A stretch of 64,000 nucleotides of DNA from the NCBI GenBank assembly GCA_964516815.1, contig CAZEXK010000003.1, positions 27,003-91,002 on the forward strand. The letters are read 5' to 3'. Both the position numbers and the translations under genes were made by a program. Under the pieces are notes generated by a model. The model searched no databases. It saw only the letters and a list, made by a program, of their open reading frames with translations, and was not told the DNA's origin. Numbering within the stretch: the first letter of the stretch is position 1; every line of letters begins with the position of its first letter. Below, one piece after another: positions 33,691 to 41,882 of the stretch. The stretch is from CAIJNA01 sp964516815 (GTDB taxonomy: Bacteria > Campylobacterota > Campylobacteria > Campylobacterales > Arcobacteraceae).

Positions 33691-34749
33691 TTAATTAGCT
33701 ATTTCATTGTATAAGCTATCTCTTTGTACTGCTATAAATTTACTAGACTCAATAAGTTCTAAGAACTCTTTTTGTTGCATACCATTTGCACTTTTTGCTC
33801 CTGCTGCACTATTAATTGATTCTTTTTCAATTGTACCATCTAAATCATTTGCTCCAAATTCTTGTGCTAATAGTGCTAATTTAATTGTTGAAGTTACCCA
33901 ATATGCTTTTAAGTGCGTGATATTATCAAGTAATATTCTAGAAATTGCAAAAGTTTTCAATATTTCATTAGCTGTTGGAAAGTCTGTAACTTTTAAAAAA
34001 TTATTTTCTTTTTGATAAACTAAAGGTATAAATGCATTAAATCCATTTGTTTCATCTTGTAAGGTACGAAGTCTTATCATATGATCAATTCTAGTTTCTC
34101 TACTTTCAATATGACCAAATAACATAGTAGCATTTGATTGTTTTTTTTGCTCATGCCAAAGTTTATGAATTTCTAACCATTGAGAAGAACTAACTTTACC
34201 ACCACAAATCTTTTTTCTTACTTTTTCATCAAATATTTCGGCTCCACCACCTGGCATTGAGTCAACACCATTTTGTATCATTAAATCTATGATTTGTTTA
34301 TATGATTTATTATATTGCTCACTTAAAAAATGGATTTCTGCTGCTGTTAATGCTTTTATGTGTATTTTGGGATATTTATTTTTTATTTTAGAAAATATCT
34401 CTAAGTACCAATCAAGTCCAGTATCTGGATTGTGTGCTGATACTATATGAACTTCTTTTATTCCATTTTTAACACTTTTTTCTACTGTTTTCATTATTTC
34501 ATCATGTTGCAAAGTATAGGGTTTAGGATTTTTTCTACTAGCACTATATGCACAAAAATGACAAACATCTTTACAAATATTAGTTGGATTTATATGCCTA
34601 TTTATATTATAATAAGTTTTTCTTCCATGTTTCTTTTCTCTTATTTTAGAAGCAAACTCTCCTAATGTAAGAAGGTCTAAATCATATAATGCAATGCCTT
34701 CTTCATAAGATAGCCTTTTACCTACTTTTAGTTTTTCAATTAGTGTCAT
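33691..34749 (-). CDS. mqnE: Aminofutalosine synthase (menaquinone futalosine pathway)
   Basis: The 352-residue radical SAM enzyme has the [4Fe-4S] motif C-x3-C-x2-C at Cys59, Cys63 and Cys66 in 'NPTNICKDVCHFCAYSA'. MqnE-type segments follow: 'VHIVSAHNPDTGLDWYLE', 'DSMPGGGAEIFDEKVRKKIC', 'SNATMLFGHIES' and 'LQDETNGFNAFIPL'. It joins 3-[(1-carboxyvinyl)oxy]benzoate to SAM, giving aminofutalosine. MqnC is related, but its N-terminal and GGGAE context differ. Presence of this route agrees with Campylobacterota. serB lies 8 bases upstream and the tiny ORF at 33520 directly downstream. Confidence 0.93.
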   Translation of the reverse strand: MTLIEKLKVGKRLSYEEGIALYDLDLLTLGEFASKIREKKHGRKTYYNINRHINPTNICKDVCHFCAYSASRKNPKPYTLQHDEIMKTVEKSVKNGIKEVHIVSAHNPDTGLDWYLEIFSKIKNKYPKIHIKALTAAEIHFLSEQYNKSYKQIIDLMIQNGVDSMPGGGAEIFDEKVRKKICGGKVSSSQWLEIHKLWHEQKKQSNATMLFGHIESRETRIDHMIRLRTLQDETNGFNAFIPLVYQKENNFLKVTDFPTANEILKTFAISRILLDNITHLKAYWVTSTIKLALLAQEFGANDLDGTIEKESINSAAGAKSANGMQQKEFLELIESSKFIAVQRDSLYNEIAN

Positions 34750-34757
34750 TTTATCTC

Positions 34758-35378
34758 CTAAATGTGCTTTAAAAGCAGTGTTAAGTTTTTTTCATCAATA
34801 ATTATATTAGCTTCTTTTTTAAGTACATCTTTTGCACAAAAAGCAACTCTGGTATTTGCATAAGCAAACATGCTTAAATCGTTTGCTCCATCTCCACAAA
34901 CTAAAGTATCTTCTTTACTTACTCCCAATAATGATTGTATTCTTTGTATCATATCTCCTTTACTTGAAGAAAACATCATATCTCCTCCAACTAAGCCTGT
35001 TAGTTTTCCATCTTTTTCATGTAAAATATTCGCAAAATCAGCATCAATACCTAAAATTTCTTTTGCAGGACTAGTACCTATTCTAAATCCACCAGAAAAA
35101 CAAATTACTTTATATCCTTTACTTTTTAGTGCCTTTACAGTTTCTTTAGCACCTGGCATTAAAGGTAAGTTTTTGCAAATATCAACAGCCTTACTGTAAG
35201 ATAAACCTTCAAGTAACTTTACTCTTGTATTTAATGATTCAAAAAAATCTAATTTTCCACTCATAGCTTCATTGGTAATTTTTGATACTTCTTCTTTTTT
35301 ACCTAATTCTTGTGCCAAAAAATCAATAGTTTCGCCATCCATTAATGTACTATCAAAGTCAAATACTGCTAATTTCAT
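34758..35378 (-). CDS. serB: Phosphoserine phosphatase
   Basis: SerB performs the last step of serine synthesis; serA is at 54280 in this window. The 206-residue HAD-superfamily protein has motif I 'FDFDSTLMDGE' with nucleophile Asp7 and acid Asp9. It also has 'LMPGAKETVKALKSKGYKVICFSGGF' (motif II Ser) and 'VCGDGANDLSMF' (motif III/IV Mg ligands). It is the compact form without an ACT domain. ATG at 35378 follows an AAAGGTAAAGAC-type site. It is divergent from metF across a shared palindromic promoter region. Confidence 0.95.
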   Translation of the reverse strand: MKLAVFDFDSTLMDGETIDFLAQELGKKEEVSKITNEAMSGKLDFFESLNTRVKLLEGLSYSKAVDICKNLPLMPGAKETVKALKSKGYKVICFSGGFRIGTSPAKEILGIDADFANILHEKDGKLTGLVGGDMMFSSSKGDMIQRIQSLLGVSKEDTLVCGDGANDLSMFAYANTRVAFCAKDVLKKEANIIIDEKNLTLLLKHI

Positions 35379-35405
35379 GTCTTTACCTTTTTGCCATAAT
35401 TATGT

Positions 35406-35421
35406 TATAATCGCGATTATA
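35406..35421. promoter_or_regulatory. Palindromic shared -10 region of serB and metF
   Basis: TATAATCGCGATTATA is a perfect 16-bp palindrome. It supplies a TATAAT for metF on the plus strand (35406-35411, preceded by TGT) and the same box for serB on the minus strand (35416-35421). Both distances to start codons (28 and 37 bases) are right. Polymerase could bind only one direction at a time. Confidence 0.6.
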
Positions 35422-35439
35422 TCAAAATAAAGGTTAAAA

Positions 35440-36351
35440 TTGTTTGAGCAATTATTAGACAAATTACAAAACGATACTTACATTACTTTAGAAACAACTC
35501 CTGCACATGAACCCAGTGTAAACTCATTAATTGACAAAATCAATAAATATGATTTACATAACAAAGTTGATGCTTTTTCAACTACAGATAACCCATTAGC
35601 CAAACTAAAATACAATTCACTATTTGCAGCAATTAAATTGCAAAATGAATTTAATATTCCAGTTATTGCAACAGTTGGTATGCGAGATAAAAATAAATTA
35701 GCATTACAAAGTGATCTTTTAGGGGCTAATGATTTTGATGTTAGAGCAATACTAGCTCTTACAGGAGATCCAGCTTCAATGAGTGATCAACCAAGAGTCA
35801 AAGGAGTATACGAAGCAAATTCAACTATGCTTTTAGAAATAATTCATTCATTTAATCATGGTGTTGATTACTCTGGAAAATTATTTAAAACAACTCCAAA
35901 AGAGATGTATCCATTTGCAGTAATAAATTCTTACGCAAAATCATATAAAACATTAGAAAAAAAAATGCACAATAAAATAAAGAATTATGTAAAAGGTATA
36001 ATTACTCAACCAATATATAATATACAAAATGCCAAACTCTTACTAACACATTTTAACAGTGCAAAAAGTCAGTTTTCTGATGAAAGAAAAAATTCTCAGT
36101 TAATTTTAGGTATATTTCCTATTACTGCATTTAGAACTGCACAGTTTTTATCTTCACATGTACCCGGTGTTCATGTTCCAAGTACATGGATAGATGCACT
36201 AAGTATTGCTAGTAAGATAAGTAAGGAAGAAGAATATAAAGTTGGATTGCAACTTAGTATAAATTTATTTAATGATCTTAAAAAACTGCATCCAAAGATA
36301 CATATAATGACATCTAATAAATTTAATATAGCAAATGAGCTTTTAGATTAA
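35440..36351 (+). CDS. metF: Methylenetetrahydrofolate reductase family protein
   Basis: MetF reduces 5,10-methylene-THF to 5-methyl-THF for methionine synthesis, using FAD. The 303-residue protein begins 'FEQLLDKLQNDTYITLETTP' with the conserved Glu, has 'DAFSTTDNPLAKL', 'VIATVGMRDKNKLALQSDLLGA', 'LALTGDPASMSDQP', and a C-terminal half with 'IITQPIYNIQNAKLLL'. The start is TTG at 35440, preceded by AAAGG. It lacks the strong match to E. coli MetF of some homologues, so a related folate-dependent reductase is possible. Its last four bases overlap the convergent ispE gene. Confidence 0.85.
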   Translation: MFEQLLDKLQNDTYITLETTPAHEPSVNSLIDKINKYDLHNKVDAFSTTDNPLAKLKYNSLFAAIKLQNEFNIPVIATVGMRDKNKLALQSDLLGANDFDVRAILALTGDPASMSDQPRVKGVYEANSTMLLEIIHSFNHGVDYSGKLFKTTPKEMYPFAVINSYAKSYKTLEKKMHNKIKNYVKGIITQPIYNIQNAKLLLTHFNSAKSQFSDERKNSQLILGIFPITAFRTAQFLSSHVPGVHVPSTWIDALSIASKISKEEEYKVGLQLSINLFNDLKKLHPKIHIMTSNKFNIANELLD

Positions 36352-37232
36352 TTTTTAACTTCAAAGAAAGTAGAACTTAAGCCACTTAAAAACCAATTAC
36401 TTTTACTTTTATTTTTTAAATTTGGATAAACTAAAAATGTAGATTTATAAAAGTCATTTAAAATTATTGAATTTTTTGCATCATTTATTATACTTTTTGA
36501 ATCCAACTTAGTCCATTTGTTAATTAACTCAATATCATCTTTTAATAAAAAAATTTCTTTTAAAGTTTCATAAATCTTATATTTCTCATATTTTATGTCT
36601 AAAATATGTACTTCAAAATCAATATTATCTTCTTGAAAAAATTCCACAGTATCGCCAGAATTAAATACATTAGCACTAGGATAATTATGTAAAAAATAAG
36701 GCACATGCATACCTATTTTACTACTCATTAACACCAATTCTTCAGTGCTTATTATTAAATTACATACTTCTTTTGTCATTTGTAAAAAAGAAGCTGCGTT
36801 GGATGAACAGCCACCCAATCTTGAATTTAATGGAATTTTTTTTATAACTACAACTTTATGGGAATGAAAAAAGTCCAAAATATCACTATCATCATGAAAA
36901 TTTATTAGTGCCTTATAAGCTTTATAAATGCAATTAGATTCTAAATCAATATCATTTAAACCTTCAATTGTAAAAGATTTACATTTGCAAGGTACAAAAC
37001 TTATAGTATCAAATAAATTTTGCAGTCTTATTACTCTAGAAACAATTATTGGCTGTTCTTGTTTATATTCAATTATTTTAGAGAATATAGTTAATTTTGC
37101 ATAAGATTTTATTGAATATATTGAATTATTAACATCAATTTGTACTTTAAAATGTTTATTGTGTTTATTTTGATTTACAATTGTACTTTCATCCCAATAT
37201 CCACCTTCATCTCCACCTTCAAAACCACCCAT
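36348..37232 (-). CDS. ispE: IspE-like 4-diphosphocytidyl-2-C-methyl-D-erythritol kinase with altered active site
   Basis: This is a 294-residue GHMP kinase of the MEP isoprenoid pathway. The start motif 'SYAKLTIFSKI' (Lys46), 'SRVIRLQNLFDTISF', 'LGGCSSNAASFLQM' and 'SANVFNSGDTVEFF' follow Campylobacter IspE. Differences are notable. The catalytic Asp of GxDVPxF is His176 in 'IGMHVPYFL' (CAT), and the Gly-rich loop has Arg138 and Cys142 where Gly is usual. There is also a 40-residue N-terminal extension rich in Gly and Asp ('MGGFEGGDEGGYW'). Isoleucine 41 (ATA) sits where other IspE proteins have Met. A good AGGA site supports the ATG at 37232. It may be a diverged or inactive form. Confidence 0.82.
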   Translation of the reverse strand: MGGFEGGDEGGYWDESTIVNQNKHNKHFKVQIDVNNSIYSIKSYAKLTIFSKIIEYKQEQPIIVSRVIRLQNLFDTISFVPCKCKSFTIEGLNDIDLESNCIYKAYKALINFHDDSDILDFFHSHKVVVIKKIPLNSRLGGCSSNAASFLQMTKEVCNLIISTEELVLMSSKIGMHVPYFLHNYPSANVFNSGDTVEFFQEDNIDFEVHILDIKYEKYKIYETLKEIFLLKDDIELINKWTKLDSKSIINDAKNSIILNDFYKSTFLVYPNLKNKSKSNWFLSGLSSTFFEVKN

Positions 37233-37306
37233 TTATATTGTCCTATATTTTTTTAATTTATCATATATTATATCTGATAAATTAAATTTATGTATTAATT
37301 TTGTGT

Positions 37307-37334
37307 CTAATAAACTAAGTTTATTAGCTTAGTT
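37307..37334. promoter_or_regulatory. Overlapping, mutually exclusive hairpins between tsaB and ispE
   Basis: CTAATAAACT and AGTTTATTAG form a perfect 10-bp palindrome around one base (37307-37327). An alternative AACTAAG/CTTAGTT stem uses 37313-37334. Both cannot form together. It could be a weak terminator/antiterminator or a protein site; AT-richness lowers the weight. Confidence 0.35.
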
Positions 37335-37348
37335 ATTGTTTTATAATA

Positions 37349-37819
37349 TTAATATGTAACAGCTGGTAATTGGTAATTTGGAAGTGTATCTTTTGAATAA
37401 TTATTTATGTTAATTTCTAATGGTAATATAAAATCATCAAGCTTTTCATGTTCATATAATGCTCTTATTATTATATTTCGTTTATCATCAAGTGAAAAAT
37501 ATTTATTTCCCAAAGCTTTTATCGCACTATTATTATTTACTGCAAAACCACTTAAAGATAAAAAATTAATTTTTTTAACAATGCAAATAGTTTTTAAAAA
37601 TATATAAGCTACTTTAATTGCCATATATGACCCAGGTCCATTTACATATATAATATTATCAATTTTATATATATTCAAGACTTCTTGAATAATATTTGGT
37701 AAAACTTCACTAGTTTTACCTTCTTTACTTATTGTTTTTATAAGTTTTTTATTTTCATAAATTCCTACTAAAATTGGACTAGCAAGAGATATAACAAATA
37801 TGTCAACTTTATTTATCAT
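37349..37819 (-). CDS. tsaB: TsaB-like protein of tRNA t6A37 synthesis
   Basis: TsaB (YeaZ) is the scaffold partner of TsaD in making threonylcarbamoyladenosine at tRNA position 37. The 156-residue protein has the ASKHA-type start 'VDIFVISLASPILVGIYENKKL', 'SEVLPNIIQEVL' and 'IIYVNGPGSYMAIKVAYIFLKTI' (normally GPGSFTGLR). The length matches the short campylobacterial form; the C-terminal domain of E. coli TsaB is mostly missing. It overlaps lpxC by four bases. The gene order lpxC-tsaB is also found in Campylobacter. Confidence 0.85.
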   Translation of the reverse strand: MINKVDIFVISLASPILVGIYENKKLIKTISKEGKTSEVLPNIIQEVLNIYKIDNIIYVNGPGSYMAIKVAYIFLKTICIVKKINFLSLSGFAVNNNSAIKALGNKYFSLDDKRNIIIRALYEHEKLDDFILPLEININNYSKDTLPNYQLPAVTY

Positions 37820-38727
37820 TTGCTATAAACTTTTTGATAAGCTAATTCAAGATTTTTTGCTTCGCTTGTTTCTCCTACTTCTTCAAGGTCTATTATTTCA
37901 TAATTTGAACTATCTTCTAAAAGCTTTTTTGTTAAAAGATGATTTAAGTAGTGGCTTCCGGCATGTGCATTGTATTGTCCAATCATTGTATAGCCAAGTA
38001 AAGACATATCGCCAATTGCATCTAATATTTTATGCCTTACAAATTCATCATCAAATCGTAAACCTTCTGGATTTAATATTTTTTGATTATCTAATCCTAT
38101 TGCATTATCTAATGTAACTCCTAATGCTAAGCCTTTACTTCGCAAATATTGTACCTCATGCAAAAATCCAAATGTTCTAGCTCTTGATATATTTTCTTTG
38201 TATTCATTAATTGAATAATCGAATTTAAATTGCTGTTTGCCAATTGCAGGATGTTCAAAATCAATTGAAAAATCATAAATTATATGACTAGAAGGTTTTA
38301 AGCTAACTTCTTTATTATCAATTTTTATATTAACTTCTTTTTTAATTAAAATTGCTTTTTTTGTTGCATCTTGTAATTGTATCCCAACTTCATCTAAAAG
38401 CATACAAAAACCGCTTGAACTACCATCTAAAATTGGTATTTCATCATTGTCTATTACTACTCTTAAATTATCTATACCGTATGCATATACTGCTGATAAT
38501 AAATGCTCAATTGTAGATACAATAACATCATCTATTCCAATAACCGTTGCCATTTGAGTATCTATTACATTACTTGTAATTAATGGTATAGATACATTTT
38601 TATCAGATCGAAAAAAAACAATACCTGAATTAACATCAAGTGGTTCAAGTTTCATTTTAATTGGTACACCTTTATGTAAACCTATACCTACAATTTCTAC
38701 ACTTTTTTTTATCGTTCTTTGTTTCAT
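37816..38727 (-). CDS. lpxC: UDP-3-O-acyl-N-acetylglucosamine deacetylase
   Basis: LpxC is the committed step of lipid A synthesis and a zinc amidase. The 303-residue protein has the zinc ligands His75 in 'STIEHLLSAVY', and His233 and Asp237 in 'FVRHKILDAIGDMSLLG'. It also has 'RARTFGF', 'GLDNQKILNPEGLRF' and the catalytic base region 'NAHAGSHYLNH'. Start is ATG 38727, five bases after the stop of the M23 peptidase gene. It is the head of lpxC-tsaB. Full length, no oddities. Confidence 0.97.
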   Translation of the reverse strand: MKQRTIKKSVEIVGIGLHKGVPIKMKLEPLDVNSGIVFFRSDKNVSIPLITSNVIDTQMATVIGIDDVIVSTIEHLLSAVYAYGIDNLRVVIDNDEIPILDGSSSGFCMLLDEVGIQLQDATKKAILIKKEVNIKIDNKEVSLKPSSHIIYDFSIDFEHPAIGKQQFKFDYSINEYKENISRARTFGFLHEVQYLRSKGLALGVTLDNAIGLDNQKILNPEGLRFDDEFVRHKILDAIGDMSLLGYTMIGQYNAHAGSHYLNHLLTKKLLEDSSNYEIIDLEEVGETSEAKNLELAYQKVYSK

Positions 38728-38732
38728 ATTAA

Positions 38733-40103
38733 CTACTTTTGATCAATATATTTTTTACTTTGTTCAATAATATCATTTATTTTTACTTTTATCCATCCCT
38801 TATCCATCCACTCAATTGGATCTACTTCTATACCTTGAATTAATATACCAAAATGTAAATGATCTCCTAATACAGCTCCAGAAATTCCAGTATTACCAAT
38901 TTTTGTATTTTTAGAAACTTCTTCTGCTAAACTAACATCTATATTGTTTGCATGAGCGTAAAGAGAAGATAAGCCAAGACCATGATCAATTATAACCGTA
39001 TTTCCATAAATTCCAAGATAATCACTAAATATAACTTTCCCTGGGTTTGATGATAATATTTTTGTATTTTTTACCTTAGCCCAATCCATTCCTAGATGCC
39101 ATGCTTCATCAATCTTTTCTTCATCAAAAACATAAGTTCTTTTCTCAGCAAATCCAGCAACAGTTTTAGAACCTCTCATTCTTTGAAATGAATCAATATT
39201 TAGTGAATCAATTTTAGAATAATCCATTTTTAACAAAGCTAATTTTCTTAAAAATGAAACATTTTTTGCTCTTAAAGAATTATTTTGCTTTATAAAAATA
39301 TCTTTTGGATTACTTGGTATTTCAAGAGAACTTTGACTCAATACATTTTTACTTACATTATTTATAAATTTTTCACTTATATTAATTGTGTCTTTTTTTA
39401 TATTTCGTGATTGAATGTATAATGGCACTTTTGATACAGTTTTATTTTCAGCCTTATCAATTGCTATTAGATTTACTCTTTCATATTCCTCGATATTAAT
39501 ATCCCATGCAATTAATGCTATAAAATAATTTTCTTTATAAAAAGGTGTTAATTTAAATTTTATTTTTTTGTTAAATTCAATATAAGCATTAGCTATGTTA
39601 TCATCTTTTACTTTTACAATAACAACAGCACTTCCACCTCTTTTAATATATCGTGAATTATTAATAACACTTGCAATAGGCTTAGTTCTATCAACTTTTA
39701 TATCAAATGTTTTTGAACTTGAATTGCCATTTAAGAAATTCCATTTACTGTTATCAACAACTTCTACTTTTATTTTTACATCAGTACCTTTGTAAAACAT
39801 ATCCAGTTTTGGAGCTTTAACTAGTATTTCTTGTCTAGTATTTGTATTATTAGAAAATAACTTTTCATCTAAAATTATAGTGTTCTTCCCATCAATAAAA
39901 GTAACTTTATAATATCTAATTGAACTTTCATCATTAATAACTATTTTCAATTTATCATGTAAATTCCAATATTTATTACTTTTAAAACTTATTTTTGGTA
40001 TATTTTTCTCAAATTGAGGAGAAAAATATACAAAGCCAACTGCTACTATTATAACTACTAATATAAATGTACTTAAAAATGTTCCACTCTTGTTTCTTCT
40101 CAT
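38733..40103 (-). CDS. M23-family peptidoglycan endopeptidase
   Basis: The 456-residue protein has one N-terminal membrane anchor (residues about 9-28) and a long periplasmic region with Ig-like beta segments (about 40-235). It ends in an M23 LytM domain. Zinc ligands are visible: His336 and Asp340 in 'AWHLGMDWA' and His415/His417 in 'GDHLHFGI'; 'NTVIIDHGLGLSSLYAH' is also typical. Relatives in Helicobacter and Campylobacter (Csd and Pgp groups) trim cross-links for cell shape, but which one this corresponds to is not clear. The stop overlaps or abuts neighbours on both sides, so it is in one operon with the DHH gene and lpxC. Confidence 0.9.
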   Translation of the reverse strand: MRRNKSGTFLSTFILVVIIVAVGFVYFSPQFEKNIPKISFKSNKYWNLHDKLKIVINDESSIRYYKVTFIDGKNTIILDEKLFSNNTNTRQEILVKAPKLDMFYKGTDVKIKVEVVDNSKWNFLNGNSSSKTFDIKVDRTKPIASVINNSRYIKRGGSAVVIVKVKDDNIANAYIEFNKKIKFKLTPFYKENYFIALIAWDINIEEYERVNLIAIDKAENKTVSKVPLYIQSRNIKKDTINISEKFINNVSKNVLSQSSLEIPSNPKDIFIKQNNSLRAKNVSFLRKLALLKMDYSKIDSLNIDSFQRMRGSKTVAGFAEKRTYVFDEEKIDEAWHLGMDWAKVKNTKILSSNPGKVIFSDYLGIYGNTVIIDHGLGLSSLYAHANNIDVSLAEEVSKNTKIGNTGISGAVLGDHLHFGILIQGIEVDPIEWMDKGWIKVKINDIIEQSKKYIDQK

Positions 40104-41056
40104 TATTTATTTCCTTTTATATAATTTATTAATATATTTTTTGCTTTTAAAATATCATTTGATTTAATGCTACAACCTGCTGCATTTTTATGTCCACCAC
40201 CATTAAAATGGTTTGCTATTTTAGATATATCATCTTTTTTACTTCTTAAAGATATTCGAATACTATTGTTTTTAGCTCTCAAAAATACAGCTATATCTAC
40301 TATTTTTATATTTAATATCATATCTACAACATCTTCACAATCAGTATATAAAGCTCCTGTTTGCTCAAACCATTCTTCTAAAACATAAATACTAGCAATT
40401 TTGCCATCGTTGTGTAACTCAAGTGAATTTAATATCAATGGCAACAGTCTGTATTTTGCTAGAGATTGCCTTTTAATTAACATATCAGCTATATATGAAG
40501 GGTCAGCTCCTTTTTCCACAAGACTATTAATCGCTTTAAAAGTATTTTTATTTGTTCTAGGTGTAGTAAATCCTATGGAATCACTATAAATTCCAGTATA
40601 TAAACAAGTAGCGGTGTTTTTTGATATATTCATTTCATTTTTTATAAAAAAATCATATAATACTTCAGCCGTACTAGCTTTTGAATCATCAACAAAATTC
40701 AAAAAACCATAATTATTATTTGATTGATGATGATCTATATTTATCATTTTACAAGTTTTATCAATACTAATTGCAGGTCTGTTTATATCACCACAATCTA
40801 CATAAATAGCCAGATCATAAAATTTTGGAAATTCGTTTGTGATTTTATCAAACCTATTTAAATAATCTAAGTTATTAGGTAGATTATTTTGCTTATTAAA
40901 AACTTTATGTTTTATTTTTTCTTCAAATAAATAATTACTTAAAGCTAATGCACAAGAGATTGTATCTGCATCAGGATTAATATGAGTTACTACTAAAATA
41001 TAATGTGAGTTTTTAATTAAGTTTAGTGCTTCTTGGTACATCCTTAACCTAATCAA
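40103..41056 (-). CDS. DHH/DHHA1 phosphoesterase (NrnA-like oligoribonuclease/pAp phosphatase)
   Basis: This 317-residue cytoplasmic protein has the DHH motifs 'THINPDADTISCALAL' (Asp29, Asp31), 'VDCGD' and Asp108-His-His in 'INIDHHQSN'. It has a DHHA1 tail with 'GGGHKNAAGCSI'. NrnA-type enzymes degrade nano-RNA and dephosphorylate pAp. The start ATG lies 8 bases inside the end of nadC, and its stop codon overlaps the M23 gene start by one base. It is one of two DHH proteins in the window; the other (45077) has a different layout. Confidence 0.9.
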   Translation of the reverse strand: MIRLRMYQEALNLIKNSHYILVVTHINPDADTISCALALSNYLFEEKIKHKVFNKQNNLPNNLDYLNRFDKITNEFPKFYDLAIYVDCGDINRPAISIDKTCKMINIDHHQSNNNYGFLNFVDDSKASTAEVLYDFFIKNEMNISKNTATCLYTGIYSDSIGFTTPRTNKNTFKAINSLVEKGADPSYIADMLIKRQSLAKYRLLPLILNSLELHNDGKIASIYVLEEWFEQTGALYTDCEDVVDMILNIKIVDIAVFLRAKNNSIRISLRSKKDDISKIANHFNGGGHKNAAGCSIKSNDILKAKNILINYIKGNK

Positions 41057-41873
41057 ATTTCATTGAAAAATCAAGCCAAGTAGCTTGGTGAATAATACTT
41101 CCACTAGATATTGCATCTATTCCAGAGTCAAGAAATGATTCAATTGTTTTTTCTGTTATGTTTCCACTAGCTTCTAGTAAGATATGAGGAAATTGTTGAT
41201 TTCTAAAATCAACAACTTCTTTTATTTGTAATGGATTCATATTATCACACATGATTATATCAGCACCTGCATTCATAGCTTCTTGTACTTGACTGAGTGT
41301 TTCACATTCTATTTCTATTTTTGTAACCCAAGAGATTCGTTTTCTAGCTTTTAGTATAAATTCTTTTAAATTTGTGATAGTTTTTAAGTGAGTATCTTTT
41401 AACATTAAACAATCATCAAGTCCAAGTCTATGATTTATTGCTCCACCTATTCTACTTGCATATTTTTCAAAATCGCGAAGTTGTGGTCTCGTTTTTCTAG
41501 TATCCAATAAAACTACTTTTGAGTGCTCAAGAAGCTTTGCATATTTTGATGCATTTGTAGCAATACCTGATGCGTGTTGTAATAAATTTAAAAATGTTCT
41601 TTCACTACTTAATAATACAGATGCTTTACCTTCTAGTTCCGCTATTACGTCACCTTTTTTTACGACACTTCCATCATACAATAAAAATTTACAATCAAAT
41701 TTTTCTGTTTTACTTAAAGCTTTAGCATATTTTACACCTGCTAATATTCCATCGTCTTTAGCAATTACTTTAGCAGTAAATCTACCTTTTGGAGCAATAT
41801 CAAAAAATAAATCTCCTCTTCCATTATCTTCTATAATTGCATTTTTTACAAATTTTTTAATGTTAATTGCCAA
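41049..41873 (-). CDS. nadC: Nicotinate-nucleotide pyrophosphorylase (carboxylating)
   Basis: NadC converts quinolinate and PRPP to nicotinate mononucleotide. The 274-residue protein shows 'NLLQHASGIATNASKYA', 'LDTRKTRPQLRDFEKYA' with the PRPP/quinolinate-binding Arg and Lys, 'GGAINHRLGLDDCLMLKDTHL', 'EIECETLSQVQEAMNAGADIIMCDN' and 'LEASGNI'. It is nine bases downstream of nadA, so the two NAD steps are cotranscribed, and it overlaps the DHH gene by eight bases. Full length. Confidence 0.97.
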   Translation of the reverse strand: MAINIKKFVKNAIIEDNGRGDLFFDIAPKGRFTAKVIAKDDGILAGVKYAKALSKTEKFDCKFLLYDGSVVKKGDVIAELEGKASVLLSSERTFLNLLQHASGIATNASKYAKLLEHSKVVLLDTRKTRPQLRDFEKYASRIGGAINHRLGLDDCLMLKDTHLKTITNLKEFILKARKRISWVTKIEIECETLSQVQEAMNAGADIIMCDNMNPLQIKEVVDFRNQQFPHILLEASGNITEKTIESFLDSGIDAISSGSIIHQATWLDFSMKFD

Positions 41874-41882
41874 TTTTTTTCC

